In this document: one piece after another, positions 1 to 8,679 of the stretch
Position numbering within the stretch: position 1 is the stretch's first letter
Layout: each line of letters starts with the position of its first letter
Assembly (NCBI RefSeq): GCF_018383905.1
Contig: NZ_JAGYWA010000003.1
Coordinates: 26,931 to 90,930, forward strand
DNA length: 64,000 nt
Direction: 5' to 3'
Source of the DNA: Flavobacterium branchiicola
GTDB lineage: Bacteria; Bacteroidota; Bacteroidia; Flavobacteriales; Flavobacteriaceae
Translations under genes and position numbers: made by a program
Notes under the pieces: generated by a model
What the model saw: the letters and a program-made list of their open reading frames with translations, nothing else
Databases searched by the model: none
Told to the model about the DNA's origin: nothing

Positions 1-403
1 GTCGTTTCATATAAATAGAAATTTGGTTTTTCTAAATTTCTCATAATTGTAATTCTTTATTTAAACTGGACTGAAGTCCAGCTCTACAATATATTTTGTT
101 CCTTCGGAACTAAGAAAAGAGCTTTAGTTCGATTTATATTGTAGGGCCGGACTTCAGTCCGGTTGGCGGATGGGTTGAGTTGAATGCTATAAGTAAATCG
201 TGTAGGTTTTAAAAGCCTGTCGGGTTTGTCGTTTCATATAAATAGAAATTTGGTTTTTCTAAATTTCTCATAATTGTAATTCTTTATTTAAACTGGACTG
301 AAGTCCAGCTCTACAATATATTTTGTTCCTTCGGAACTAAGAAAAGAGCTTTAGCTTGATTTATATTGTAGGGCCGGACTTCAGTCCGGTTAACGGATAG
401 GTT
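1..403. repeat. Tandem 227-bp intergenic repeat, two copies
   Basis: The sequence from position 1 recurs at 228 with very few changes and diverges after about 403, giving a period of 227 bp. Each copy contains a long inverted repeat: arms 64-93 and 135-164 in the first copy, 291-320 and 362-391 in the second. The arms are complementary over about 30 nt apart from a few G/A and U/C-type differences. Each arm is itself a short palindrome (CTGGACT-GA-AGTCCAG and CCGGACT-TC-AGTCCGG), and the loop carries a further small hairpin, GTTCC-TTC-GGAAC. There is no coding potential. The left edge of the window cuts the array, so more copies may lie outside. I infer a REP/MITE-like extragenic element. Confidence 0.85.
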
Positions 404-494
404 GTGTTAAATTGAATTTTGAAAATACATTCTAGTAGGTTTTAGACCCTTTTGGGTTTGTCAATTTTGGTCTTATGAAAACAAAACGTCTAAT

Positions 495-575
495 CTAGCC
501 CCGATAGAAGTGAAAATCCTTTTGTGTCTCGTTTTATGAACGAGACACAAAAGATTATAACGGATAGCGGGACGT
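495..575 (+). repeat. REP-like hairpin element, copy A
   Basis: A perfect 15-bp hairpin (519-533 with 539-553, five-base loop) is flanked by conserved arms: TAGCCCCGATAGAAG on the left and ACGGATAGCGGG on the right. The same arms, with a different hairpin tip, occur in inverse orientation at 21801-21880. This marks a dispersed repeat family rather than a terminator of a local gene. It lies upstream of the rpsA promoter. Confidence 0.75.
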
Positions 576-640
576 TACTTGTTGAAAAACCTTAAATCTT
601 CTGCTTCTAATTATGATATTGATAATCATTGGGCTTTTGT

Positions 641-671
641 TTTGTAAATTCAGAAAAATGTATTAATTTTG
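641..671 (+). promoter_or_regulatory. rpsA promoter (Bacteroidota type)
   Basis: TTTG at 641-644 (-33 element) and TAATTTTG at 664-671 (-7 element) are separated by 19 nt, matching the Bacteroidota housekeeping consensus TTTG / TAnnTTTG. The predicted transcript starts near 676, leaving a leader of about 113 nt before the rpsA ATG at 790. Confidence 0.75.
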
Positions 672-789
672 CAGTCCTTTTGGCAGAGAAGAGTTTCCAT
701 TAGGAATCAACCATTTATGTAAAACAACTTCTGTATTTTCTATCGCATAGAGAAACTTGAGAAAAACAGAATACAAATTTTTTATCAGC

Positions 790-2568
790 ATGTCTGAACA
801 ATTAAAATCACAAGAAGAGTTTTTAGCAAATTTTAACTGGCATAACTTCCAAGAAGGAATTGATGCAGTAGATGAGAAAAACTTATTAGAGTTTGAAGAA
901 CTAGTATCAAAAACTTTCATCGCTACAGATCAAGAAGAAGTAGTTGAAGGAGTTGTTGTTAGAATTACAGATAGAGACGTTATCGTTGATATCAATGCTA
1001 AATCTGAAGGTGTTATTTCTTTAAACGAATTCCGTTACAACCCAAACTTAAAAGTAGGTGACAAAGTAGAAGTATTAATCGACATCCGTGAGGACAAAAC
1101 AGGTCAATTAGTATTATCTCACAGAAAAGCACGTACTATCAAATCTTGGGATAGAGTTATTGCAGCTAATGAAACTGGAGAAATCGTTAATGGTTTTGTT
1201 AAATGTAGAACTAAAGGAGGTATGATCGTTGACGTATTCGGTATCGAGGCGTTCTTACCAGGATCTCAAATTGACGTTAAGCCAATTAGAGACTACGATG
1301 TATATGTAAACAAAATGATGGAATTCAAAGTGGTAAAAATCAACCACGAATTCAAAAACGTTGTTGTATCTCACAAAGCGCTTATCGAGGCTGATATTGA
1401 AGTACAGAAAAAAGAAATCATCGGTCAATTACAAAAAGGACAAGTATTAGAAGGTGTTGTTAAAAACATTACTTCTTATGGTGTGTTCATTGACTTAGGT
1501 GGTGTTGACGGATTAATTCACATTACTGACCTTTCTTGGAGTAGAATCAACCACCCAAGTGAAGTTCTTGAATTAGACCAAAAATTAAACGTTGTAATCC
1601 TTGATTTCGATGATGAGAAAACAAGAATTCAATTAGGATTGAAACAATTAAACGCTCACCCATGGGATGCTTTAGATGCTAATTTAACTATTGGTGATAA
1701 AGTAAAAGGTAAAGTAGTTGTAATCGCTGATTACGGTGCATTTATCGAAGTTGCTGAAGGTGTTGAAGGTTTAATCCACGTTTCTGAAATGTCATGGTCT
1801 ACTCACTTACGTTCTGCTCAGGACTTCGTGAAAGTTGGAGATGTTGTTGAGGCAGTTATCTTAACTTTAGACAGAGACGATCGTAAGATGTCATTAGGTA
1901 TCAAACAATTGACTCAAGATCCATGGACTGATATTACTTCTAAATACCCAGTAGGTTCTAAACATACAGGTATCGTTAGAAACTTTACAAACTTTGGTAT
2001 TTTCGTAGAATTAGAAGAAGGAATTGATGGATTAATCTACATTTCTGACCTTTCTTGGACTAAGAAAATCAAACACCCATCTGAATTTGTAAATGTTGGT
2101 GAGAAACTTGATGTAGTTGTATTAGAATTAGATGTTGAAGGACGTAAATTATCTTTAGGTCACAAACAAACTACTGCTAATCCTTGGGATCAATACGAAG
2201 ATTCTTTCGCTGTAGGAACTATCCACAACGGTGAGATTTCTGAAATCGTTGACAAAGGAGCTACTGTAGAATTCGGAGATGATATCGTTGCTTTCATTCC
2301 AACTCGTCACCTTGAAAAAGAAGACGGAAAGAAATTGAAAAAAGGTGATACTGCTGATTTCAAAGTAATCGAATTCAACAAAGAATTCAAAAGAGTAGTT
2401 GCTTCTCACACTGCTATCTTCAGAGAAGAAGAAGAGAAAAACGTGAAAGCTGCAACTGAAAATACTTCATCTAACTCTTCTACTAATGCACCAGCTGCAA
2501 CTTTAGGAGATAACAATGATGTATTAGCTGCATTAAAAGCTAAAATGGAAAAAACTGAGAAAAAATAA
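790..2568 (+). CDS. rpsA: 30S ribosomal protein S1
   Basis: Ribosomal protein S1 (592 aa) binds mRNA on the small subunit and helps it onto the ribosome; this matters in Bacteroidota, whose mRNAs mostly lack Shine-Dalgarno sites. Six S1 (OB-fold) repeats are visible in order, each with the G-x-V...G-x-x-V/F pattern; for example repeat 3 has VLEGVVKNITSYGVFIDLGG and repeats 3 to 5 end in the typical DLSW/EMSW. The tail is low-complexity (Asn/Ser/Thr/Ala), then Lys/Glu-rich. I chose the ATG at 790 (MSEQLKS...) over an upstream in-frame TTG at 757, because the family begins there and the TTG extension looks like leader sequence. The gene is monocistronic, with its own promoter (641-671) and terminator (2591-2619). 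Codon use is that of a highly expressed gene. Confidence 0.97.
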   Translation: MSEQLKSQEEFLANFNWHNFQEGIDAVDEKNLLEFEELVSKTFIATDQEEVVEGVVVRITDRDVIVDINAKSEGVISLNEFRYNPNLKVGDKVEVLIDIREDKTGQLVLSHRKARTIKSWDRVIAANETGEIVNGFVKCRTKGGMIVDVFGIEAFLPGSQIDVKPIRDYDVYVNKMMEFKVVKINHEFKNVVVSHKALIEADIEVQKKEIIGQLQKGQVLEGVVKNITSYGVFIDLGGVDGLIHITDLSWSRINHPSEVLELDQKLNVVILDFDDEKTRIQLGLKQLNAHPWDALDANLTIGDKVKGKVVVIADYGAFIEVAEGVEGLIHVSEMSWSTHLRSAQDFVKVGDVVEAVILTLDRDDRKMSLGIKQLTQDPWTDITSKYPVGSKHTGIVRNFTNFGIFVELEEGIDGLIYISDLSWTKKIKHPSEFVNVGEKLDVVVLELDVEGRKLSLGHKQTTANPWDQYEDSFAVGTIHNGEISEIVDKGATVEFGDDIVAFIPTRHLEKEDGKKLKKGDTADFKVIEFNKEFKRVVASHTAIFREEEEKNVKAATENTSSNSSTNAPAATLGDNNDVLAALKAKMEKTEKK

Positions 2569-2590
2569 TTCTTAGTTTCCTCTAAATAGA

Positions 2591-2619
2591 AAGTCCCACA
2601 GAAATGTGGGACTTTTTTT
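2591..2619 (+). terminator. rpsA terminator
   Basis: A ten-pair stem AAGTCCCACA / TGTGGGACTT with a GAAA loop is followed by a T-run. Nearly the same hairpin follows both downstream LRR genes (5333-5362 and 8041-8069). Confidence 0.9.
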
Positions 2620-2659
2620 GTTTTATACTTTTTATTTTAAGAAGTTTTAACAAATAAAG

Positions 2660-2689
2660 TTGTGTTATTATCTCAAAAAGCTATTTTTG
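2660..2689 (+). promoter_or_regulatory. Promoter of first LRR gene
   Basis: TTGTG at 2660-2664 and TATTTTTG at 2682-2689 have a 17-19 nt spacer. The -7 element ends two bases before an ATG at 2691. Transcription therefore probably starts after that ATG and just ahead of the in-frame ATG at 2706. The same arrangement recurs at 5404-5433. Confidence 0.65.
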
Positions 2690-2705
2690 TATGAAAATAC
2701 GACTT

Positions 2706-5327
2706 ATGAAAAAACTCTACTTTTTAGTTACAGTTTTATGCTTTTTTAACGGTTTACATGCCCAAATTGTAAATATTCCGGACACGCGTTTTAAGAATAT
2801 GTTATTAAGAACTCCAGGAATAATTAATAACACTGCAGTCATTAAAGACTTAAATGGAAATGTAATTAAAATAGATTCTAATAATGATGGCGAAATACAG
2901 GAGAGTGAAGCTCTGCAAATTAGCTATATAGATGTTCATGGTGATGGCGCTAATGGATTTATCTTTTCATTAGACGGGATAGCTAAATTTACGAATCTTA
3001 AAACATTAATTTGCTACAAACACAGGATTTCGAGTCTTGATATAACTACTTTGATAAAACTAGAAACCTTAATTTGTAATAATAACAAAATTACTTCGTT
3101 GTTCACAGGGAATCAAACAAAACTCACTATCTTAAACTGTTCATACAATTATATTAGTGGTTTAGATTTGACTTCTTCAACAAAACTTACAGAAGTTAAT
3201 TGTGAAACCAATTACTCGCTGTCTGCTTTGGATTTGAGAGGATTAACTAATCTTAAATTATTAACCTGTAGTGAAACAAAACTTACTTCTTTAAATATAA
3301 ACGATTTAGTAAGTCTTACATCGGTAATTTGTAATAATAGCGAGCTTACATTTTTAGATATAAGTAATTTGATTAATCTTGAAATGCTTGATTGTGCTAG
3401 TAACAAATTACAAACAATAAAATTTGGAAATTTACCTAAACTTAAAAATTTATATTGTGCTGCAAATCAAATTACTTCATTTGAATCTACTGGATTAGAT
3501 AATCTGCAATCACTAGGACTAAATTATAACAAAATTAGTTCTATCGCTTTAAGTAATTTATTGAAGCTTGAGTATTTAGGAGTTGCAGGTAATCAACTAA
3601 CATTATTTAAGTTAACTGAGTTGCCAAAATTAGCTTCTATTCAAGCTGAAAACAATTTGCTGCAGGAATTCGATATAACAAATTGTCCAAACCTTGAAGT
3701 TTTAGTTTTATACAATAATAAATTAATATCAGCGGATGTCAGTCAATTTAAGAAACTGACAACTTTGGATTTAGATACAAATTCAGATTTAATTAATATA
3801 TCATTAAAAAATGGATCGCCGGATAAACGGTTGTATTTAGATTTAACTAAATGTCCTAATCTAAAATATATTTGTACTGACGATTTTAAGCTGAAAACAA
3901 TTCAAGATCTAGTGAATCAACTTGGGTATACAAATTGTAATGTGAATAGTTATTGTTCTTTCGTTCCAGGAGGTGATTTTTATTCTCTATACGGAACAAG
4001 TAAATATGATGAGAATGCAAATGGGTGCGATGCGGGGGATATTATTTTTCCAAATTTGAAATTTTCTGTAAAAGGGAATTCTATAGACGGAAACCTGATA
4101 TCTAATAGCCTGGGTTCTTATTCCATGTCTCTAGCCGCGGGAAGTTATGTAATTACACCACAGTTAGAGAATCCAAATTATTATACTGTAAACCCATCAA
4201 GCATTAATGCAACTTTTTCTGTAGTAAATGGTTCTCTTACTCAGGATTTTTGTATTGCCGCAAATGGTTTATACCCTGATTTAGAGATAACTCTGATTCC
4301 TGTTGAAGCTGCGCGTCCAGGGTTTAGTGCTAAATATAAATTAGTTTACAATAATAAAGGCACAATGACGCAATCTGGTTTAATTAAGTTAACTTTTGAT
4401 GATGCATTATTAGACTATGTTTCTTCAAATCCTACTTTTAATAAAAGATCTATAAATAATATAGAATGGGATTTTATTGATCTTCAACCATTTGAAAGAA
4501 GAGAAATAATATTTAATTTAAAAACCAACAAACCCACAGATGTTCCTTCTGTTAACAATGGTGATGTTTTAAAATTTGTCGCATCAATTTCTTCAGAGAA
4601 GACTGATACAACGCCATTAGATAATATTTTCAACTTAAATCAGACTGTTTTAGGGTCACTAGACCCTAATGACAAAACATGTTTAGAAGGTTCTGTTATT
4701 ACACCAAGTTTAATTGGTGAATATGTACATTACATGATTCGTTTTGAAAATACCGGAACATATCCGGCACAAAACATTGTAGTAAAAGATATGATCGATC
4801 TGTCAAAATTTGATATTTTAACTTTAACTCCAACAAGTTCGAGCCATTCTTTTGTAACTAAAATTTCAGAAGGAAACAAAGTTGAATTTATATTCGAAAA
4901 CATCAATCTTCCTTTTAATGATGCAAATAATGATGGCTATGTAGCTTTTAAAATCAGAACCAAACCAACACTTGTTGTGGGAGATTCTTTTACAAACGAA
5001 GCAAATATTTACTTTGATTATAATTTCCCGATTTTAACCAATAAAGCAACTTCTACATTTAAAACATTGGGAATTCAGGATTTTGAATTTTCAAAGTACC
5101 TTACATTGTATCCAAATCCGACAAATAACGAGCTTAATATTACATCAAACGTGAATATTGAAATACAATCTTTTGAGATTTACGATATTTTAGGTCAATT
5201 AGTAATTGCGATTCCAAACGCAAAAACAACTTCGAATATTGATGTTTCTAAGCTAAAAACCGGTAATTACTTTATAAAGGTAAAATCAGACAAAGGTAGC
5301 TCAAGTATGAAATTCATTAAGATTTAA
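2706..5327 (+). CDS. Secreted leucine-rich-repeat protein with T9SS sorting domain (paralogue 1)
   Basis: Predicted exported or surface protein of 873 aa. Order: signal peptide (MKKLYFL...HAQ); a short segment with an EF-hand-like loop DSNNDGEIQESE; about 15 LRR-like repeats of roughly 22 residues in which L..L.C..N.L..LD.S/T..L recurs; a second Asp/Asn-rich loop (DENANGCDAGD) opening a beta-sandwich segment; a DUF11/DUF7619-like domain (LDPNDKTCLEGS...NIYFDYNFPILTN); and a C-terminal T9SS type A sorting domain (LYPNPTNNELNI...GNYFIKVKSDKG). The sorting domain predicts export by the T9SS and processing or attachment at the cell surface. Ligand and role are unknown; adhesion or glycan binding would be usual guesses. 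I chose the ATG at 2706, not 2691, because the -7 promoter element ends at 2689 and the signal peptide starts there. Confidence 0.85.
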   Translation: MKKLYFLVTVLCFFNGLHAQIVNIPDTRFKNMLLRTPGIINNTAVIKDLNGNVIKIDSNNDGEIQESEALQISYIDVHGDGANGFIFSLDGIAKFTNLKTLICYKHRISSLDITTLIKLETLICNNNKITSLFTGNQTKLTILNCSYNYISGLDLTSSTKLTEVNCETNYSLSALDLRGLTNLKLLTCSETKLTSLNINDLVSLTSVICNNSELTFLDISNLINLEMLDCASNKLQTIKFGNLPKLKNLYCAANQITSFESTGLDNLQSLGLNYNKISSIALSNLLKLEYLGVAGNQLTLFKLTELPKLASIQAENNLLQEFDITNCPNLEVLVLYNNKLISADVSQFKKLTTLDLDTNSDLINISLKNGSPDKRLYLDLTKCPNLKYICTDDFKLKTIQDLVNQLGYTNCNVNSYCSFVPGGDFYSLYGTSKYDENANGCDAGDIIFPNLKFSVKGNSIDGNLISNSLGSYSMSLAAGSYVITPQLENPNYYTVNPSSINATFSVVNGSLTQDFCIAANGLYPDLEITLIPVEAARPGFSAKYKLVYNNKGTMTQSGLIKLTFDDALLDYVSSNPTFNKRSINNIEWDFIDLQPFERREIIFNLKTNKPTDVPSVNNGDVLKFVASISSEKTDTTPLDNIFNLNQTVLGSLDPNDKTCLEGSVITPSLIGEYVHYMIRFENTGTYPAQNIVVKDMIDLSKFDILTLTPTSSSHSFVTKISEGNKVEFIFENINLPFNDANNDGYVAFKIRTKPTLVVGDSFTNEANIYFDYNFPILTNKATSTFKTLGIQDFEFSKYLTLYPNPTNNELNITSNVNIEIQSFEIYDILGQLVIAIPNAKTTSNIDVSKLKTGNYFIKVKSDKGSSSMKFIKI

Positions 5328-5332
5328 AATAG

Positions 5333-5362
5333 AAAGTCCCACCGCAAAGTGGGACTTTTTTT
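5333..5362 (+). terminator. Terminator of first LRR gene
   Basis: Stem AAAGTCCCAC / GTGGGACTTT with loop CGCAAA and a T-run. The stem matches the rpsA terminator, with a different loop. Confidence 0.9.
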
Positions 5363-5403
5363 TGCTTTATACTTTTTATTTTAAGAAGTTTTAACAAATA
5401 AAG

Positions 5404-5433
5404 TTGTGTTATTATCTTAAAAAGTTATTTTTG
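5404..5433 (+). promoter_or_regulatory. Promoter of second LRR gene
   Basis: TTGTG at 5404-5408 and TATTTTTG at 5426-5433. The roughly 90 bp upstream of the start are almost identical to the region before the first LRR gene, so the promoter was duplicated with the gene. ATGs lie at 5435 and 5450; the second fits the promoter position. Confidence 0.65.
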
Positions 5434-5449
5434 TATGAAAATACCACAT

Positions 5450-8035
5450 ATGAAAAAACTTTACTTTTTAATTTTAGCATTATGTTTTTTTAATCTTGGA
5501 AATGCCCAAATTATAGATATTCCAGATAGTAATCTTAAGATGAAATTAATGACGCTTAATGTCGATACAAACTCTAATTTTCAAATAGAAGTTAGTGAAG
5601 CTTTAAGTTTAAATTTTTTAGATATTAGCAACCAGAACATTAGTTCTTTGCAAGGACTGCAATATTTTACCAATCTCCAGTATTTAAATTGCAGTAATAA
5701 TCCAATCAATAATTCAATTAATTTTAATTTATTGACTAAACTTGATTATTTAAATTATTCTAATATTCAAAGTGTAACGTATTTCAATCTTGATAATTCT
5801 AATATTAAGACTTTAATTCTCGATGGATTGTCAAATTTAAATTATCTTCAATGTAATGACAATAAAAATCTAACTCAATTAAGTATTAATGGCGCGATTA
5901 ATTTAAAAACTCTTTGGTGCGCTAATAATAAAGTAGAATCGTTGAATTTAAGCGGTTTAATAAATTTAGAAGCTGCAACATGTAATAATAACCAACTAAT
6001 AACTTTGGATGCTAGCAACTTGTTAAAATTAAAAACTTTAGATTGTGCTGGCAATTTGTTGACATCTCTAAAGGTAAATGGATCTACAAGTCTTACCTCA
6101 ATATCCTGCCATTATAATAAATTATTACAATTAGATCTTAGCGGATTAACTAATCTAGGTTATTTACTGTGTCATTCTAATCAATTAATGAACCTTAATG
6201 TAAATGGTTCAACCAATCTTATTGAACTTTATTGTGACGGAAATGCTATTTCATCGTTAAACTTAAATGGTTTGCAAAAATTGGAATATGTAAATTGCAG
6301 TAGTAATCAATTGCAATATTTAAATGTAAATGGATTGCCAAAGCTTAAAGGTTTTAGATGTATAAATAATAAGCTTACGGCTTTAGATTTAACGCAATTA
6401 GAAAGTCTAACAAAATTGGAGTGTTCTTATAACCAATTGAAAATGCTGGATGTAAGCGATTTAGGTAAATTGGAAGAGCTTAACTGCTCTAACAATGGAC
6501 TTAACTTTTTGTATATAAGAAATGGCAGTAACGAAGTTAAAAATTTAAATTTTTCTGAAAATCCAAATTTAGTATATGTTTGTGCAGATGAAAGCCAATT
6601 ATCGCAAGTTCAAAGTCTTTTAAATAATTATGGGTATACCAACTGTAGTGTAAATGCCTATTGCTCATTTAATCCAGTTGGGCAATATTTTATTGTTTCA
6701 GGGGATAATAAAATAGACGCAGATAATAACGGTTGTGATACTCAAGATTTAAGTTTGCCAAATTTAAAGCTTAATATATCTAACGGAACTGACACTTCAA
6801 GTTATATAGCCAATGGAAATAATTATTCTATTGCCTTACCTACAGGAACACATTCTATAACTCCTGTTTTGGAAAATCCTACTTATTTTTCGATTACACC
6901 ATCAGTTGTAAATGTTGACTTTCCATCACAGACAAGTCCGTTGAATCAAAATTTTTGTATTACACCAAATGGTATACATTCAGATTTAGAAATAGCTGTT
7001 TTACCAATCAATCCAGCCAGACCTGGTTTTAATGCGACTTACAAACTTATTTATACGAATAAAGGAAATGTAGTGCAATCTGGAACAGTAAATCTAACTT
7101 TTGATGACTCTGTTTTGGATGTAATTTCAGCAAATCCAGCGACATCTTCGCAAGCGACAAATAACCTATTATGGAATTTTGGAAGTCTGAAACCATATGA
7201 ATCTAAAGAAATGCTTTTAACGGTAAAAGTAAATTCCCCAACAAGTACACCTGCAGTAAATAATGGAGATATTCTAAAATTCACTGCCGTTATCTCATCG
7301 CAAGACAATGATGAAACTCCTTTAGATAATACATTTGCTTTAAATCAGACTGTTGTAGGTTCTTACGATCCAAATGATAAAACGTGTCTAGAAGGTTCGG
7401 TGATTACTTCAAAATTAATAGGGGAGTATGTGCATTACATGATTCGTTTTGAAAATACAGGAACTTATATGGCACAAAATATTGTTGTAAAAGATATGAT
7501 TGATTTATCGAAATTTGATATTTCATCATTAATTACAACAAGTTCTAGTCATCCTTTTATAACTAAAATTTCGGAAGGGAACAAAGTAGAATTTATTTTT
7601 GAAGGAATAAATCTTCCTTTTGATGATGCGAGCAATGACGGTTACGTTGCTTTCAAAATAAAGACAAAACCAACATTAGTGGTTGGAGATACGTTTACTA
7701 ACGATGCTAACATTTATTTTGATTATAATTTTCCTATTTTGACAAATAAGGCGACTTCAACATTTAAAACTACTTTATCAACTGAAGATTTCAATTTTTC
7801 CAAATATTTAAGTTTATATCCAAATCCGGCAAATCAGTTTTTAAATATTTCGCAGAACCAGAATATAGAAGTGCAATCATTTGAAATTTATGACATTTTA
7901 GGTCAATTGGTAATTGCAATTCCAAATGCAAAATCGACTACAAATATTGATATATCGAAACTTAAATCAGGGAATTATTTTATAAAAGTAAAATCTGACA
8001 AAGGTAGTTCAAGTATAAAATTCATTAAAATATAA
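5450..8035 (+). CDS. Secreted leucine-rich-repeat protein with T9SS sorting domain (paralogue 2)
   Basis: Tandem paralogue (861 aa) of the preceding gene with the same layout: signal peptide, EF-hand-like segment, LRR array, Asp/Asn-rich loop (DADNNGCDTQD), DUF11/DUF7619-like domain and T9SS C-terminal sorting domain. The signal peptide and the last 220 or so residues are nearly identical to paralogue 1, whereas the LRR array is strongly diverged. Here the EF-hand-like loop is degenerate (DTNSNFQIEVSE, Phe in place of the central Gly), so calcium binding at that site is doubtful. Promoter and terminator are copies of those of its neighbour. The ATG at 5450 is preferred over 5435 for the same promoter-position reason. 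Confidence 0.85.
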   Translation: MKKLYFLILALCFFNLGNAQIIDIPDSNLKMKLMTLNVDTNSNFQIEVSEALSLNFLDISNQNISSLQGLQYFTNLQYLNCSNNPINNSINFNLLTKLDYLNYSNIQSVTYFNLDNSNIKTLILDGLSNLNYLQCNDNKNLTQLSINGAINLKTLWCANNKVESLNLSGLINLEAATCNNNQLITLDASNLLKLKTLDCAGNLLTSLKVNGSTSLTSISCHYNKLLQLDLSGLTNLGYLLCHSNQLMNLNVNGSTNLIELYCDGNAISSLNLNGLQKLEYVNCSSNQLQYLNVNGLPKLKGFRCINNKLTALDLTQLESLTKLECSYNQLKMLDVSDLGKLEELNCSNNGLNFLYIRNGSNEVKNLNFSENPNLVYVCADESQLSQVQSLLNNYGYTNCSVNAYCSFNPVGQYFIVSGDNKIDADNNGCDTQDLSLPNLKLNISNGTDTSSYIANGNNYSIALPTGTHSITPVLENPTYFSITPSVVNVDFPSQTSPLNQNFCITPNGIHSDLEIAVLPINPARPGFNATYKLIYTNKGNVVQSGTVNLTFDDSVLDVISANPATSSQATNNLLWNFGSLKPYESKEMLLTVKVNSPTSTPAVNNGDILKFTAVISSQDNDETPLDNTFALNQTVVGSYDPNDKTCLEGSVITSKLIGEYVHYMIRFENTGTYMAQNIVVKDMIDLSKFDISSLITTSSSHPFITKISEGNKVEFIFEGINLPFDDASNDGYVAFKIKTKPTLVVGDTFTNDANIYFDYNFPILTNKATSTFKTTLSTEDFNFSKYLSLYPNPANQFLNISQNQNIEVQSFEIYDILGQLVIAIPNAKSTTNIDISKLKSGNYFIKVKSDKGSSSIKFIKI

Positions 8036-8040
8036 ATAAA

Positions 8041-8069
8041 AAGTCCCACATCGCTGTGGGACTTTTTTT
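8041..8069 (+). terminator. Terminator of second LRR gene
   Basis: Stem AAGTCCCACA / TGTGGGACTT with loop TCGC and a T-run. The stem is identical to that of the rpsA terminator. Confidence 0.9.
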
Positions 8070-8148
8070 GTTCTATTTTGGTTTCAAGTTCAAAGTTTGT
8101 CAGTTCGAGCAGAGTCGACAACTCTTTTGAAAATAATACTTCTTAAAA

Positions 8149-8679
8149 TTAATTTGAAGCTAGTAATTTTGTTTCTTCTGGAGTGAATTCAGGGACTATA
8201 GCATAAGTTTCAATTCCTGTAATTGCCATTTCGTCTAAAATATCAACTAGATTTTTAAAATTACATTTTTTACTAGGTTTGATAATTACTGCAATCCCTC
8301 TTCCTGCTTTTCCTAATTGCGCGGAATAATTGAGGGTGATTTTATTTTCCTTAAAAAGCTCTTTTCTAATTCCGTCCTTGCCATATGTTAAATCTTTTGG
8401 TGCAACTTTTGGATAAGCTAATAATCCTTTGTAACAAATTAATTTGTTATCATCTCCAAGCAAAATTGTGTAAGATCGATCTTCACCGCCACAACTAATA
8501 ACCCTTCCGCATGTATATCTATCATAATCTGGTAAACTTAAAGCTAGAGTTTTTGGCTTCGATAATTCCTCAACAACCATAAAAAATATAATCAACAAAA
8601 AAGAAACGCTAACCATTGCGGTTAAATCAACTCTGGAATTTAACTTTTTGCTTCTGACTTTTTTAGGTAGATTTTGCAT
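8149..8679 (-). CDS. ExbD/TolR-like protein, atypical
   Basis: Inner-membrane protein of 176 aa resembling ExbD/TolR, the partner of ExbB/TolQ in proton-driven energising of TonB or Tol systems. A basic N-terminus (KKVRSKKLNSR) precedes one membrane segment (about residues 18-36, DLTAMVSVSFLLIIFFMVV) and a periplasmic domain with the family's final alpha/beta pattern. ExbD proteins normally carry an Asp inside the membrane segment (pattern TPxxDxxxxLL) that takes part in proton flow; here that position is Ser24. The periplasmic part also has an unusual Cys-containing insert (CGRVISCGGED). No ExbB, TonB or second ExbD is adjacent. It could be a non-energising structural relative; function is uncertain. 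Confidence 0.7.
   Translation of the reverse strand: MQNLPKKVRSKKLNSRVDLTAMVSVSFLLIIFFMVVEELSKPKTLALSLPDYDRYTCGRVISCGGEDRSYTILLGDDNKLICYKGLLAYPKVAPKDLTYGKDGIRKELFKENKITLNYSAQLGKAGRGIAVIIKPSKKCNFKNLVDILDEMAITGIETYAIVPEFTPEETKLLASN

Noticed and set aside
1..403. CRISPR-like array from the direct repeats
   Set aside because: Only two copies, 227-bp units, no spacers of constant length and no cas genes.
757..789. Upstream TTG start extending rpsA by 11 codons
   Set aside because: The family begins at MSEQ (ATG 790) and the extension has leader-like composition.
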